Below are positions 14,575-22,410 of a stretch of DNA of 35,508 nucleotides, piece by piece (within the stretch, counting starts at the first letter, position 1; every line of letters begins with the position of its first letter). Below the pieces are notes generated by a model. The model was given only the letters and a program-made list of their open reading frames with translations, was not told where the DNA came from and ran no database searches. Source of the DNA: Polyangiaceae bacterium (lineage in GTDB: Bacteria > Myxococcota_A > Polyangia > Polyangiales > Polyangiaceae); assembly GCA_029261965.1 (NCBI GenBank), contig JAJDAH010000313.1, positions 1 to 35,508 of the forward strand. Reading direction: 5' to 3'. A program made the translations under genes and the position numbers.

Positions 14575-16245
14575 ATGACGTTCACAGAAGCGGCGGCGCA
14601 GGTGTTGCGCCTTGTCGGCAAGCCACTGCATTACAAGGAAATTACTGACGTAGCGATCGAGAAGAATCTCCTCAGCCACGTGGGCAAGAGCCCCGAGGTC
14701 ACCATGGGTGCGCGCCTCGCGGCGGTCGTCCAGAAGGGTGAGAAGGAGGGAGCGCTCGTCCGCGTCAAACCCGGGGTTTTTGCTCTCAAGGATTGGGACA
14801 AGAAGACCATCGAGAAGGGGCTGAAGGATCGCACGCCTGCCCTCGAGCGCATCGCGAAGAGCGAGGCCGAGAAAGAAGGCGAGCCGGAAGCGATCCCGGC
14901 GGCCGAGAGCAATGGCGCCGCTGCGGAAAGCAGCCAACCCGATCCCGACGAGCCCGAGCCGGAGCTCGACGAGCACGAAAAGAAACGTGCAGAGATTGCC
15001 GCGAGCGCGACGGCGATCTTCGAGGCTGAAGACGACGACGACGAGCCGATTCTCGGTGGCTCGGACGACGATGGCGACGAGGACACCGAGGACCGCGGCG
15101 ACGGAAGTCGGCGACGGCGACGGCGACGCCGCCGCGGTGGCAGCGGTCGTTCCGGGGGCGGGGGAGACGAGCTTCCGTCCTACACGGTTTCGGAGGCGCC
15201 AACGGAGCTCGGTGCCGACGTGCAGCGCGAAGGTCGCGAAAGCAGTCGTGACAGTCGTGACAGTCGTGACAGTCGTGACGGTCGTGACGGTCGGGACAAC
15301 GGTCGTGACGGACGGGACAACGGTCGTGACGGACGGGACAACGGTCGTGACGGACGGGACAACGGTCGTGACGGACGGGACAACGGTCGTGACGGACGGG
15401 ACCGTGACCGCGATCGCGATCGCGATCGCGACAATCGCGATGCCGGAGGTCCGCCGCTCGAATCCCTGGCGGGTCCGAACCTGGCCGACGCCATCGTCGG
15501 CCTCCTCGACCGCCGTGGTCAGCTCTCGGGCTTGCGCCAAGTCGCGGACCAGGCTTCGCGGCGCGGCCGTGTTTCGGGAGATCCGCAGTCCGTACAGGCG
15601 CTCATCGGCGCCGCCGTGCGCGCCGACAACTTGCGTCGCGACGCCCGAGGGGAACGACCTCGATTTCGCGTGGTCGGAGGTCGGGTCGGCCTGAGCGATG
15701 GCCTGCTGGATGGCGAAGCGCTCTCGTTGGAGCGCCAGATCGTCTCGAGCGCGCACAAGTACCGCGAGCTGGTCCGTCGGCAGCTGGTCAAGCGCTTTCA
15801 GGATCTTCCGGTTCGCGCGTTCGGTGAGCTCGTTCTGCTCTTGCTCGAGCGTCTTCACATGCGCGACGTCAAGGTGCTCAAACGCCCCGGGGCGCACGGC
15901 GCGGAGCTTCACTTGTCCGCCCTCATGGGGGGGCCGGCGCACGAAGTGCGAACGGCGATTCTCATTCGTCGAGACTCGCGAGACGTCGGTCGGGAAAGAG
16001 TTACCGAGCTTCGGGGCGCTCTTCACCACTACGATGGCGCCGTGGCAGGCTGCATCGCCACCGCCGGCCAGGTCCTCAGCGGCGCTCGCGAGGAAGCTAA
16101 CGCGAGCGGCGCCGCTCCAGTCACCCTCCTCGACGGTGCGACACTCGCCGCCCTTTGCGAGGAGCACGGAGTCGCCGTCAACCGAACGAGCGTTCTCTTG
16201 CCAGTCATCGACGCCGATCTCATGGAGTCCCTGCGTTCCGGCTGA
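14575..16245 (+). CDS. HARE-HTH protein with disordered RD-repeat linker and Mrr-like C-terminal domain
   Basis: This 556-aa protein starts at ATG 14575. Residues 1-75 match the HARE-HTH winged-helix domain (TFTEAAAQVLRLVGKPLHYK, then VKPGVFALKDW), found in RNA polymerase delta subunits and in restriction-endonuclease fusions. Residues 76-220 are acidic and disordered, ending in a run of nine arginines. Residues about 223-287 are SRD and GRDGRDN repeats. A helical domain follows (LADAIVGLLDRRGQLSGLRQ). The last 150 residues resemble Mrr: LLLLERLHMRDVKVLKRPGA, VTELRGALHHYDGAVAGCIA, REEANASGAAPVTLLDGATL and AALCEEHGVAV. The nuclease residues look lost: the usual D-G-G-I-D is GAHGAEL and the Q-x-K is near LIRR. 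I infer a DNA-binding, probably non-cutting protein. Confidence 0.8.
   Translation: MTFTEAAAQVLRLVGKPLHYKEITDVAIEKNLLSHVGKSPEVTMGARLAAVVQKGEKEGALVRVKPGVFALKDWDKKTIEKGLKDRTPALERIAKSEAEKEGEPEAIPAAESNGAAAESSQPDPDEPEPELDEHEKKRAEIAASATAIFEAEDDDDEPILGGSDDDGDEDTEDRGDGSRRRRRRRRRGGSGRSGGGGDELPSYTVSEAPTELGADVQREGRESSRDSRDSRDSRDGRDGRDNGRDGRDNGRDGRDNGRDGRDNGRDGRDNGRDGRDRDRDRDRDRDNRDAGGPPLESLAGPNLADAIVGLLDRRGQLSGLRQVADQASRRGRVSGDPQSVQALIGAAVRADNLRRDARGERPRFRVVGGRVGLSDGLLDGEALSLERQIVSSAHKYRELVRRQLVKRFQDLPVRAFGELVLLLLERLHMRDVKVLKRPGAHGAELHLSALMGGPAHEVRTAILIRRDSRDVGRERVTELRGALHHYDGAVAGCIATAGQVLSGAREEANASGAAPVTLLDGATLAALCEEHGVAVNRTSVLLPVIDADLMESLRSG
15244..15402 (+). repeat. In-frame coding tandem repeats (9-bp and 21-bp units)
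   Basis: Four perfect copies of AGTCGTGAC (Ser-Arg-Asp) run from 15244 to 15279. A variant 21-bp unit follows (15280-15300), then four perfect 21-bp units encoding GRDGRDN (15301-15384) and a partial fifth (15385-15402). A short GATCGC run continues to about 15432. Both unit lengths are multiples of three, so copy-number change would keep the frame. Confidence 0.95.
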
Positions 16246-17132
16246 TGCGCCTGGCGTCGTCAGTCGTTGCTGCCGTCGCGCTTCTGTGCGGCTGCTACCG
16301 GAACCCGCCGCCGTCGCAGTTCCCCACGGGGGATGCCGCCCTCGATCGCATGCACGAGACGTTCTCGTGCAGTCGTGGCATTCAGAGCGATGGCAAGGTC
16401 GACTACTTTGGTGACGAGGGACGTCTCAGGGGAAACGTGCTTTTCATCGTGATGCGGCCGGAGCAACTCCGGTTCGATGTCTTCAGCCCGTTCGGAATCA
16501 CTCTCTCGACCTTGACTTCCGACGGCGAGGCTTTCGCGCTCTTCGACCTCAAGAACAAGCAATTTCTGCACGGCCCGGCGAGCCAATGCAACGTCGCTCG
16601 CTTCACGGGTGTTCCCGTACCGCCGCACGTGCTCGTTCAGCTGCTCACCGGAGAGGCGCCGGTCTTGAAGCACGAACCTGGTGGCGCCGCCATCGCGTGG
16701 GAAAAGGGCCGCTACGTCGTCAGGATCGCGAGCCGGCATGGCGCCGAACAGAAGATCTCGCTCGAGCCCCACCCGAAAGATTGGAGCAAACCCTGGGCGG
16801 AACAGCGCGTCCGAGTGACCGAGGTCGAGGTGGTCCAGCACGGATATCGCCACTATCGCGCCGAGCTCACCGACCACCGCACGGCTTCGCGGGCCGTGGT
16901 CGACGAGGACGAGGACGACTTCGACGCGCCTCCGCCGCCGAGCGGCCCCGAATGCTCGGCGGAGATCCCGAGACGGATGCGCATCGAAATGCCCGAAGTC
17001 GGCCGCGACGTGATTTTCCGCCACGACAAGGTGTTTCACAATCCCCCGCTCGACGTGGAGACGTTCCGCCAGAACATTCCGGGCGGCGTCGAAGTTCGCC
17101 GGTCGGAATGTCGCGCGGTGCCCGCACGTTGA
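16245..17132 (+). CDS. Lipoprotein, LolB/DUF4292-like
   Basis: This 295-aa protein starts at ATG 16245, sharing one base with the upstream stop (TGATG), so translation is coupled. The N-terminus MRLASSVVAAVALLCGC is a type II signal with cysteine 17 as the lipidation site. The next 130 residues have the strand pattern of LolA/LolB-fold DUF4292 proteins: SDGKVDYFGDEGRLRGNVLF, then PEQLRFDVFSPFGITLSTLT and GEAFALFDLKNKQFLHGPAS. These proteins bind lipid or lipoprotein acyl chains at the outer membrane. The C-terminal third contains an acidic linker (VVDEDEDDFDAPPPP) and a tail with unassigned function. A role in lipoprotein localisation is inferred from the fold only. Confidence 0.75.
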   Translation: MRLASSVVAAVALLCGCYRNPPPSQFPTGDAALDRMHETFSCSRGIQSDGKVDYFGDEGRLRGNVLFIVMRPEQLRFDVFSPFGITLSTLTSDGEAFALFDLKNKQFLHGPASQCNVARFTGVPVPPHVLVQLLTGEAPVLKHEPGGAAIAWEKGRYVVRIASRHGAEQKISLEPHPKDWSKPWAEQRVRVTEVEVVQHGYRHYRAELTDHRTASRAVVDEDEDDFDAPPPPSGPECSAEIPRRMRIEMPEVGRDVIFRHDKVFHNPPLDVETFRQNIPGGVEVRRSECRAVPAR

Positions 17133-17179
17133 TCGCAAGATTCTAGTATCCTCTCGGCTCCTCGATCGAGTGAGCAGCG

Positions 17180-18289
17180 ATGGCGGCCAAAAAGACTCGC
17201 AAGAAGAAGACGAAGAAGGTTTCCCGCGTCGCGCCCAAGCCCAAGTCGGACAAGGGCGAGCGCGTCGAAGCCAAACCGTCCTCGAAACGAGGCGCTGGTG
17301 GGTTCCAGCCCCAGTCATCCGCAGAGATGCCGCGTTTCGGGGGCATCCCGACGTTTCTGCGGCTGCCGATCCACGACCCGCGCGCGTCGTCCGTGGACGT
17401 AGTGCTCGTCGGCTGTCCCTACGACGGTGGCACGTGTTACCGCCCCGGCGCCAGATTCGGGCCCCGAGCCGTGCGCGAAGCGTCTGCGCTCGGCAAACGA
17501 TTCTCTGCGGCCCTCGGCATCGACATCTACGACGAGCTGCGCATCGCCGATGGTGGAGACATTCTCATGTCGCCGCACGACATGAGCCACGCGCTGTCGG
17601 CGGTGAGCTCCCGAGCCGAACAGTTGGCGCGTGGCGGCATCATCGGCGGCTTCGTCGGGGGGGATCAGACGATCACCCTGGGTGCGCTCCGGGGCGTGGC
17701 GCGAGCCAAGCTCAAGAGCGCGGGCCTGATCCACATCGATTCACATTGCAACACGTCTCCACCGGCGTGGGGCACCGACATTCACCACGGAAGCGCGATT
17801 CGGGTGGCGCTCGAAGAACGACTCATCCGCGCGGATCGAGTCATGCAGATTGGCGTGCGCGGACCCTACACGACGCACGAGGAGCCAGCGTTCTCCTTGG
17901 CCAAAGGCTTCGAGGTCGTCGACGTCGACTCGGTCAAGTGGGACCTCTACTCGGTCATCAGCGAGGTGCGGAAGCTGGTTCGCCACGGGCCCGTTTACTT
18001 GAGCGTCGACCTGTCCGCGCTCGATCCCGCGTACGCACCCGGAGTGAGCTTCCCCTCCGCCGGCGGCATGAGCACCTGGGAGCTACAGCAAATCCTTCGC
18101 TCGATGGTCGGCGCCGAAATCGTCGGCTTCGACGTCGTGGAGATGGTCCCGGCGTACGACCATGCCGGCATCACGGCCCTCGCGGCGGCGTCGGTGCTCC
18201 AAGAGATCCTGAGCGCCATCGCCGACACGAGACGAAGCGTTCGTCCCGCGCAGAGCTCGAAGACTAGGGGTGGTCGGCTGAGCCCGTGA
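17180..18289 (+). CDS. Agmatinase/arginase-family (ureohydrolase) protein with degenerate metal site
   Basis: This 369-aa protein starts at ATG 17180. Residues 1-45 are a Lys/Arg-rich tail absent from ordinary agmatinases. From residue 70 it follows the ureohydrolase fold closely: VGCPYDGGTCYRPGARFGPR, IGGFVGGDQTITLGALRG, LIHIDSHCNTSPPAWG, VYLSVDLSALDPAYAPG and GFDVVEMVPAYDHAGITA. Active enzymes bind two Mn/Ni ions with H, D-x-H-x-D and D-x-D. Here the first histidine is Q163, the third aspartate is N191 (D187 and H189 kept), and the last aspartate is S279 (D277 kept). Three of six ligands are therefore replaced. Either it is a non-hydrolytic paralogue or it binds one metal differently. It converges on the GDPD gene. 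Confidence 0.88.
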   Translation: MAAKKTRKKKTKKVSRVAPKPKSDKGERVEAKPSSKRGAGGFQPQSSAEMPRFGGIPTFLRLPIHDPRASSVDVVLVGCPYDGGTCYRPGARFGPRAVREASALGKRFSAALGIDIYDELRIADGGDILMSPHDMSHALSAVSSRAEQLARGGIIGGFVGGDQTITLGALRGVARAKLKSAGLIHIDSHCNTSPPAWGTDIHHGSAIRVALEERLIRADRVMQIGVRGPYTTHEEPAFSLAKGFEVVDVDSVKWDLYSVISEVRKLVRHGPVYLSVDLSALDPAYAPGVSFPSAGGMSTWELQQILRSMVGAEIVGFDVVEMVPAYDHAGITALAAASVLQEILSAIADTRRSVRPAQSSKTRGGRLSP

Positions 18290-18310
18290 ACCGCTCGAGC
18301 GAAGAGATTT

Positions 18311-19060
18311 CTAATCGAGGGCGTCGAGCACCAACGAAGGGTCGTCGCTGATGAGCGAATCGACGCCGAGGGCGGCGAGATCGCGGGCTTCGGTGGGGTC
18401 GTTGACGGTCCAAACGTTGACCATCGCGCCGGAGCTCTTCCACCGGCGAACCTGGTCCGGTGTGCACAACAGGCGCTCTGGGTGAACGGCGGTCGCGCCG
18501 AGCCAACGATGGCCCGGCGCGGTCTTGAGCACGCGTTGCGATCGGTGCACGAGCCAGCCCACGGGAACCTTCGGCACGAGCCGTCGGTGGAGTGCGACGA
18601 GTCGTGCGTCGAAGGAGGAAATCAAGACGTGCCGTTCGGCGTGGGGCATGCCCCCGACGAGCGCCGCCACGCGGCGGGTCAACCGTACCGGGTGCGAAAC
18701 GTCGCTCTTGATTTCGACGTTGATTCGCGTGCGGACTTCGCGAGCCCAAGACAGAACGGTCGTCAGCCGTGGCACACGTTCACCTTCGCCGACGTCGATG
18801 GCGTCGAGCGCCCGGCGGTCGAGGCTCTCGGCCCCACGAGAATCGGCGCCACCGGTCACTCGTTCGAGGGTCGCGTCGTGTAGCACGATGACCTCTCCAG
18901 CGCTGTCGAGGCGCACGTCGAGCTCGACGCCGTCGGCACCATCGTGGAGGGCGCAACGAAACGCCGCCATCGTGTTTTCTGGTGCTCGGGAGCGCGCTCC
19001 GCGATGGCCGAGAACGAGCGGGCGCCGACCATCTGGGCGGCGCCAGCGCGAGTGGCTCAA
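18311..19060 (-). CDS. Glycerophosphodiester phosphodiesterase family protein
   Basis: This 249-aa protein starts at TTG 19060, which overlaps the upstream stop as TTGA; there is no ATG or GTG in frame between that stop and the first motif. The GDPD signature is complete: LGHRGARSRAPENTMAAF, GADGVELDVRLDSAGEVIVL with the catalytic HD after it, and a central INVEIKSD strand. The end (VNVWTVNDPTEARDLAALGV, DSLISDDP) is the usual TIM-barrel closing. It would cleave glycerophosphodiesters to glycerol-3-phosphate and an alcohol. No signal peptide is seen, so it should be cytosolic. It is translationally coupled to the DHH gene. Confidence 0.9.
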   Translation of the reverse strand: MSHSRWRRPDGRRPLVLGHRGARSRAPENTMAAFRCALHDGADGVELDVRLDSAGEVIVLHDATLERVTGGADSRGAESLDRRALDAIDVGEGERVPRLTTVLSWAREVRTRINVEIKSDVSHPVRLTRRVAALVGGMPHAERHVLISSFDARLVALHRRLVPKVPVGWLVHRSQRVLKTAPGHRWLGATAVHPERLLCTPDQVRRWKSSGAMVNVWTVNDPTEARDLAALGVDSLISDDPSLVLDALD

Positions 19061-20016
19061 CCCCCGAGCTCCCGGGCGATTCCGTCGGCAACGCTGATGG
19101 CTTTTTCGAGCTCTTTGAGCGGGTAGGCGATTCCCCCGACGGCGGCGTGGCCGCCGCCGCCGTAGCGCTTGCAAATGGCGCTGATGTCCGTGTCGAGCGG
19201 GTGACCCGACCACGGATTGTACCCAACCGAAATCTTCGCGCCGCTCGACATGCGGCCGACGATGACCGAGTACGTGCTCTTCGGATAAAGCGCGTAGGTC
19301 ACGAATTTGCCGACGGTTTCTGCGACGGCGTCGGTCATGTCGACGTACACCACCCGTCCTCTCTCGACGGCGCATTCACGCACCCTCTCGATGAATCTCG
19401 CGTGCTTCTTCCCGAGCGGCTTGAAGCGAGACTCGATGAGGTCCGATGCGGCGATCTCTCTCAGCGGTTTCTCGTCGAGGTCGGCCACGAGTTGCTCGAG
19501 GAATCGCCCATGGCCGTGCTGCTCCACCACGCTGACCATACGCATGATGGGGTTTTTTCGATCGATCGCTTCTTCCGCGCTCGCGAAAGCGGCAGAGTCC
19601 ACGAGATCGGCCCAATCGATCAGCTCCTCGAGGCCCGCGGTCTCGAGATCGAAGTGCTCTCGTCCGATGTCGGCGATGAGCTTCGTGCAGGAGGTGTAGC
19701 CAGCGTCGAAAAAGAAACGGCCGCTATCGATTCGCTCGTGAAAATGCGCGTGATCCTCTTCGGTCAAAAAGGCCGTCTTGTGGTGATCGAAATACCAAGT
19801 GAGCGACGGTCCGGCGAAGTAGCGGTAGTCGAGGATGGCGTTGATTTCGCCACTGAGCATCGAAGCGTCGGGTTTGTGTTGCCCAGGGCCGTAGCCGCAC
19901 GCTCTGTAGCTGAGCTCGACCGAGGGGCCTTCGATGTGCCGAAGTAGCCGCGAAAAAAGCACGGCACTCGCCATGCCATCGAAGCAATGGCCGTGGGTGG
20001 CTACTACGGCGCGCAT
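19057..20016 (-). CDS. DHH-family phosphoesterase
   Basis: This 319-aa protein starts at ATG 20016. The N-terminal domain begins VVATHGHCFDGMASAVLF, the family's first metal motif, and has the name-giving YFDHHKTAF. The C-terminal DHHA1 domain ends with KRYGGGGHAAVGGIAYP, a phosphate/substrate-binding glycine loop. Such proteins hydrolyse phosphoanhydride or phosphodiester bonds (nanoRNA, cyclic dinucleotides, pAp); the exact substrate cannot be read here. The length matches stand-alone DHH-DHHA1 enzymes. Its stop overlaps the GDPD start, so both phosphodiesterases are probably made from one transcript. Confidence 0.88.
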   Translation of the reverse strand: MRAVVATHGHCFDGMASAVLFSRLLRHIEGPSVELSYRACGYGPGQHKPDASMLSGEINAILDYRYFAGPSLTWYFDHHKTAFLTEEDHAHFHERIDSGRFFFDAGYTSCTKLIADIGREHFDLETAGLEELIDWADLVDSAAFASAEEAIDRKNPIMRMVSVVEQHGHGRFLEQLVADLDEKPLREIAASDLIESRFKPLGKKHARFIERVRECAVERGRVVYVDMTDAVAETVGKFVTYALYPKSTYSVIVGRMSSGAKISVGYNPWSGHPLDTDISAICKRYGGGGHAAVGGIAYPLKELEKAISVADGIARELGG

Positions 20017-20051
20017 CCAGTGGTGTTAGCACACGCGCGATCGTCAGAACG

Positions 20052-20098
20052 GAGGGATCCCTCGAATCGGGAGGTGTAAGCTCGACCGACCGCGGTCG
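20052..20098. promoter_or_regulatory. Two 12-bp perfect palindromes in a divergent promoter region
   Basis: GAGGGATCCCTC lies at 20052-20063 and CGACCGCGGTCG at 20087-20098. They sit between the divergent DHH and lipoprotein genes (20017-20120). They could be operators for dimeric regulators, but they differ in sequence and this is inferred from symmetry alone. Confidence 0.35.
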
Positions 20099-20120
20099 TT
20101 TCCTTCCCGGAGAGGAATCA

Positions 20121-20807
20121 ATGATGAACGACACGGTGAAGCGATACACGATGGTGGCGATCACGGGTTTTTTGGTCGCTTGCGGCGGCGGGCGGGATCA
20201 ACCCCCGGACAGCGGTTTCGAGGCTGGCCAGACGGCGAGTCCCTATCCATCGCCAACGGCTTCCACCGCGCCCGCGCCGAGCACGCCACCCACGGCGACC
20301 CCCCCTGGGGCAGGCGGGTTCCCGGCCATTGGCGCCATCCTGTCCGATCCCGAAGGGCTGCAGAGGATTCTCTCCGGAGCCATGGCCGCAGCCCACGCGA
20401 CGGTCGGCCCGGTCGTCGGCGGCGACCAGGCGGTCTTGAAAGCCGGGATCGACGCGTCGGCGGCGCACCACGCCCAAGGCATGAAACCCGAGGGACAGCT
20501 CATGAGCGCCCAGCTCAGCCAAGGTGGGCACGCCGAAGCGAGCTTGATGCTTCAGCCGAACGCCTGCTACACGCTAGTCGGGTTTGGTGGTTTGGGTGTC
20601 ATGAAGTTTCAGGTCAATGTGCTCACGGCGCCGCCGCTGCCGCCCCAGGTCATCGCTCAGAGCGGCGGCGATGGGGTCACCCCGGTGGTAGGTTCAGCCG
20701 GCAATTGCCTTCGAAGCCCAGTGCCGGGTGCACCGTTCCCCGTAAAGGTCGACATGCACGTCCCCGAGGGTCAGGGCATCGTCGGAGTTCAAGCGTATAG
20801 GAAGTGA
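20121..20807 (+). CDS. Proline-rich lipoprotein, first of a paralogous pair
   Basis: This 228-aa protein starts at ATG 20121 (or ATG 20124), with GGAGAGGA just upstream. The signal ends in the lipobox LVAC (cysteine 21), so it is an envelope lipoprotein. Residues 25-65 are a Pro/Thr/Ser spacer. The remaining part contains GMKPEGQLMSAQLSQGGHAE and SLMLQPNACYTLVGFGGLGV, and ends with PVKVDMHVPEGQGIVGVQAY. The same order of motifs occurs in the next gene, so the two are paralogues. Two further cysteines (CYTLVGF and NCLRSP) could form a disulfide. The function is unknown. Confidence 0.82.
   Translation: MMNDTVKRYTMVAITGFLVACGGGRDQPPDSGFEAGQTASPYPSPTASTAPAPSTPPTATPPGAGGFPAIGAILSDPEGLQRILSGAMAAAHATVGPVVGGDQAVLKAGIDASAAHHAQGMKPEGQLMSAQLSQGGHAEASLMLQPNACYTLVGFGGLGVMKFQVNVLTAPPLPPQVIAQSGGDGVTPVVGSAGNCLRSPVPGAPFPVKVDMHVPEGQGIVGVQAYRK
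20799..20802 (+). promoter_or_regulatory. Shine-Dalgarno deciding the start of the second lipoprotein
   Basis: AGGA is seven bases before ATG 20810 but only one base before GTG 20804, which overlaps the upstream stop. ATG 20810 is therefore the better start. Confidence 0.6.
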
Positions 20808-20809
20808 CG

Positions 20810-21418
20810 ATGGTCGGTAGAACGCAGACAGTCGGTCGAACAGTGGCTCTCTTGACGGTGGTGATCGGTGCGGGGCTCGTCCTCGCGCCGGGCTGCAAGA
20901 AGGAAGAGCCCATCAAGTACCCCGAGCCCACAGCTCCGCCGCCACCGCCGCCTCCGCCCCCACCGCCCCCGGAGGACGCCGCCCCGCCGCCCATGGAGAC
21001 GGGCCCGGCGGGGCTGTCGACCGAGGTCGAGACGATGCTGATGGACGCCATCACCAACATCGCCCGCAAGAAAGCCAAGGGGATGAAAAAGGAGGGCGAC
21101 TTCATTCGAGGCGGCATTGCCGAGGGCGATACCCTCGAGGCGCAGATGATGCTCAACCCGAGCAAGTGCTACGCCGTGATCGGCATGGGTGGGCCGGTCG
21201 TGACCGAGCTCGATCTCGAGATACATGCGTCGAGCCCGCTGCCGGTCCCGATCCCGGGCATGCAAGGGCTCAAAGTTGCGGTGGACACGGGCCAGGGGCC
21301 CGAGGCAGCAATCAGCCCGTGTTGGAAGAACGCCACGCCCTTTCCGATCCCCGCCAAGATCATTGTGCGCGCCACCAAAGGCACGGGGCCCGTGGGCGCG
21401 CAGGTCTACGTCAAATAA
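20810..21418 (+). CDS. Proline-rich lipoprotein, second of a paralogous pair
   Basis: This 202-aa protein starts at ATG 20810, two bases after the upstream stop. The signal VALLTVVIGAGLVLAPGC ends in a lipobox. A run of twelve prolines follows the short KKEEPIKYPEP segment. The mature domain repeats the pattern of its neighbour: GMKKEGDFIRGGIAEGDTLE, AQMMLNPSKCYAVIGMGGPV, and the end PIPAKIIVRATKGTGPVGAQ. The matching cysteine pair (KCYAVIG and SPCWKN) is conserved. It probably arose by tandem duplication, with the upstream copy more diverged in the spacer. No catalytic motif is seen. An A-rich end (AAATAAAAAG) is not a terminator. Confidence 0.82.
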   Translation: MVGRTQTVGRTVALLTVVIGAGLVLAPGCKKEEPIKYPEPTAPPPPPPPPPPPPEDAAPPPMETGPAGLSTEVETMLMDAITNIARKKAKGMKKEGDFIRGGIAEGDTLEAQMMLNPSKCYAVIGMGGPVVTELDLEIHASSPLPVPIPGMQGLKVAVDTGQGPEAAISPCWKNATPFPIPAKIIVRATKGTGPVGAQVYVK

Positions 21419-21469
21419 AAAGTCGCACTTCGCGAGCAACTGACCGGCTCGACTGCCCGATGAGGGGGG

Positions 21470-22399
21470 GTGAGACCGAGCGAAAGCGTCCTTCGCGGGG
21501 CAGATCTGCCGCCGCGTCTGGCGGATCTGCCCGATCCGCCCCAGTTCCTTCGGCTTTGGGGCGATATGCCACGGGGCCCGGGAGTTGCGATCGTCGGAAC
21601 CCGTGCGCCAACGCCCGACGGGGCGGCGTTTGCGTTTTCACTCGCCGCCGAATTGGCATCAGCCGGTGTGGTGGTGTTTTCCGGCGGCGCCAAGGGCATC
21701 GATTCGCAGGCGCACCGCGGAGCGCTCGATGCTGGCGGCGCTACGGTCGTGGTCGCGCCGTCGGGATTGGACGAACCCTACCCGCGCGAGAATGCCGAGC
21801 TGTTCGAGCGCGTGGTTGGACGCGGCGGTGCCTACGTCACTTCGTTTCCGTCGGGAACCAAGGCGGCTTCGCCGAACTTCTTCGCCCGCAACGCCCAGCT
21901 GGTGGCGCTGGCGCATGCCGTGGTCGTCGTGGAGGCGGGGTTCCAGAGCGGGGCTCGGAACGCGGCCAAGCAGGCGCGCCGGCTCCGCCGACAGCTATTT
22001 GCGGTGCCAGGCGGTCCCTACAACGCCAAAGCCGTGGGCTGCATTCTCGAGCTCAAGCTCGGCGCGCGACCCCTCATGGGCGCCAAGGACGTTCTCGATG
22101 CCCTGGCATCGCTCAACCAGCACCCGGTTCCCGTCCCGCTGTGCGAGCGTAGGCCACAGCTTCCGAGAGAGGACCGCGTCACCAAACCGCGTTCGTCGGA
22201 CCGCGCCGCTGCTCTCGAGCCGGATGCTCGTCGGCTACTCGAGCTCGTGGCCGAGTCGCCACGACACGCCGACCAGCTTTGCGACAGAACCGGCCTGGCT
22301 CCCAGCCGAGTTCAGCAACTCGTGCTGGAGCTGAGAATGGCCGGTCTGGTCGAATGCGATCTCACCGGGCGCATTGCCATCTTGGACGGGCGGTCCTAG
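21470..22399 (+). CDS. dprA: DNA-processing protein DprA (Smf)
   Basis: This 309-aa protein starts at GTG 21470, after a G-rich stretch. The Rossmann-like DprA core runs from residue 38: [56 protein letters not shown] and [20 protein letters not shown], ending in FAVPGGPYN. DprA loads RecA onto incoming single-stranded DNA during transformation, and is also widespread in non-transformable bacteria. The C-terminal 60 residues ([20 protein letters not shown], then [14 protein letters not shown]) are the winged-helix DML1-type domain. The N-terminus is shorter than in species with an added SAM domain. trmFO follows 11 bases after the stop, so the two are likely co-transcribed. Confidence 0.93.
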   Translation: MRPSESVLRGADLPPRLADLPDPPQFLRLWGDMPRGPGVAIVGTRAPTPDGAAFAFSLAAELASAGVVVFSGGAKGIDSQAHRGALDAGGATVVVAPSGLDEPYPRENAELFERVVGRGGAYVTSFPSGTKAASPNFFARNAQLVALAHAVVVVEAGFQSGARNAAKQARRLRRQLFAVPGGPYNAKAVGCILELKLGARPLMGAKDVLDALASLNQHPVPVPLCERRPQLPREDRVTKPRSSDRAAALEPDARRLLELVAESPRHADQLCDRTGLAPSRVQQLVLELRMAGLVECDLTGRIAILDGRS

Positions 22400-22410
22400 A
22401 CCCGTGCCCC

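Noticed and set aside
13908-14621. Minus-strand frame of 237 residues over the intergenic block
   Set aside because: Arginine/proline-rich, no domain, and it conflicts with the better-supported small gene at 14024-14302.
14544-14648. Short upstream open frame (34 codons from ATG 14544) overlapping the HARE/Mrr-like start
   Set aside because: No good ribosome binding site and the encoded peptide is just the out-of-frame start of the main gene.
15244-15402. Regular direct repeats resembling a CRISPR array
   Set aside because: The units are contiguous with no spacers, have lengths of 9 and 21 bases, and lie in frame inside a coding sequence.
17129-17149. TTGATC and TAGTAT as a promoter for the ureohydrolase-like gene
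   Set aside because: The spacer is only nine bases, too short for a sigma-70 promoter.
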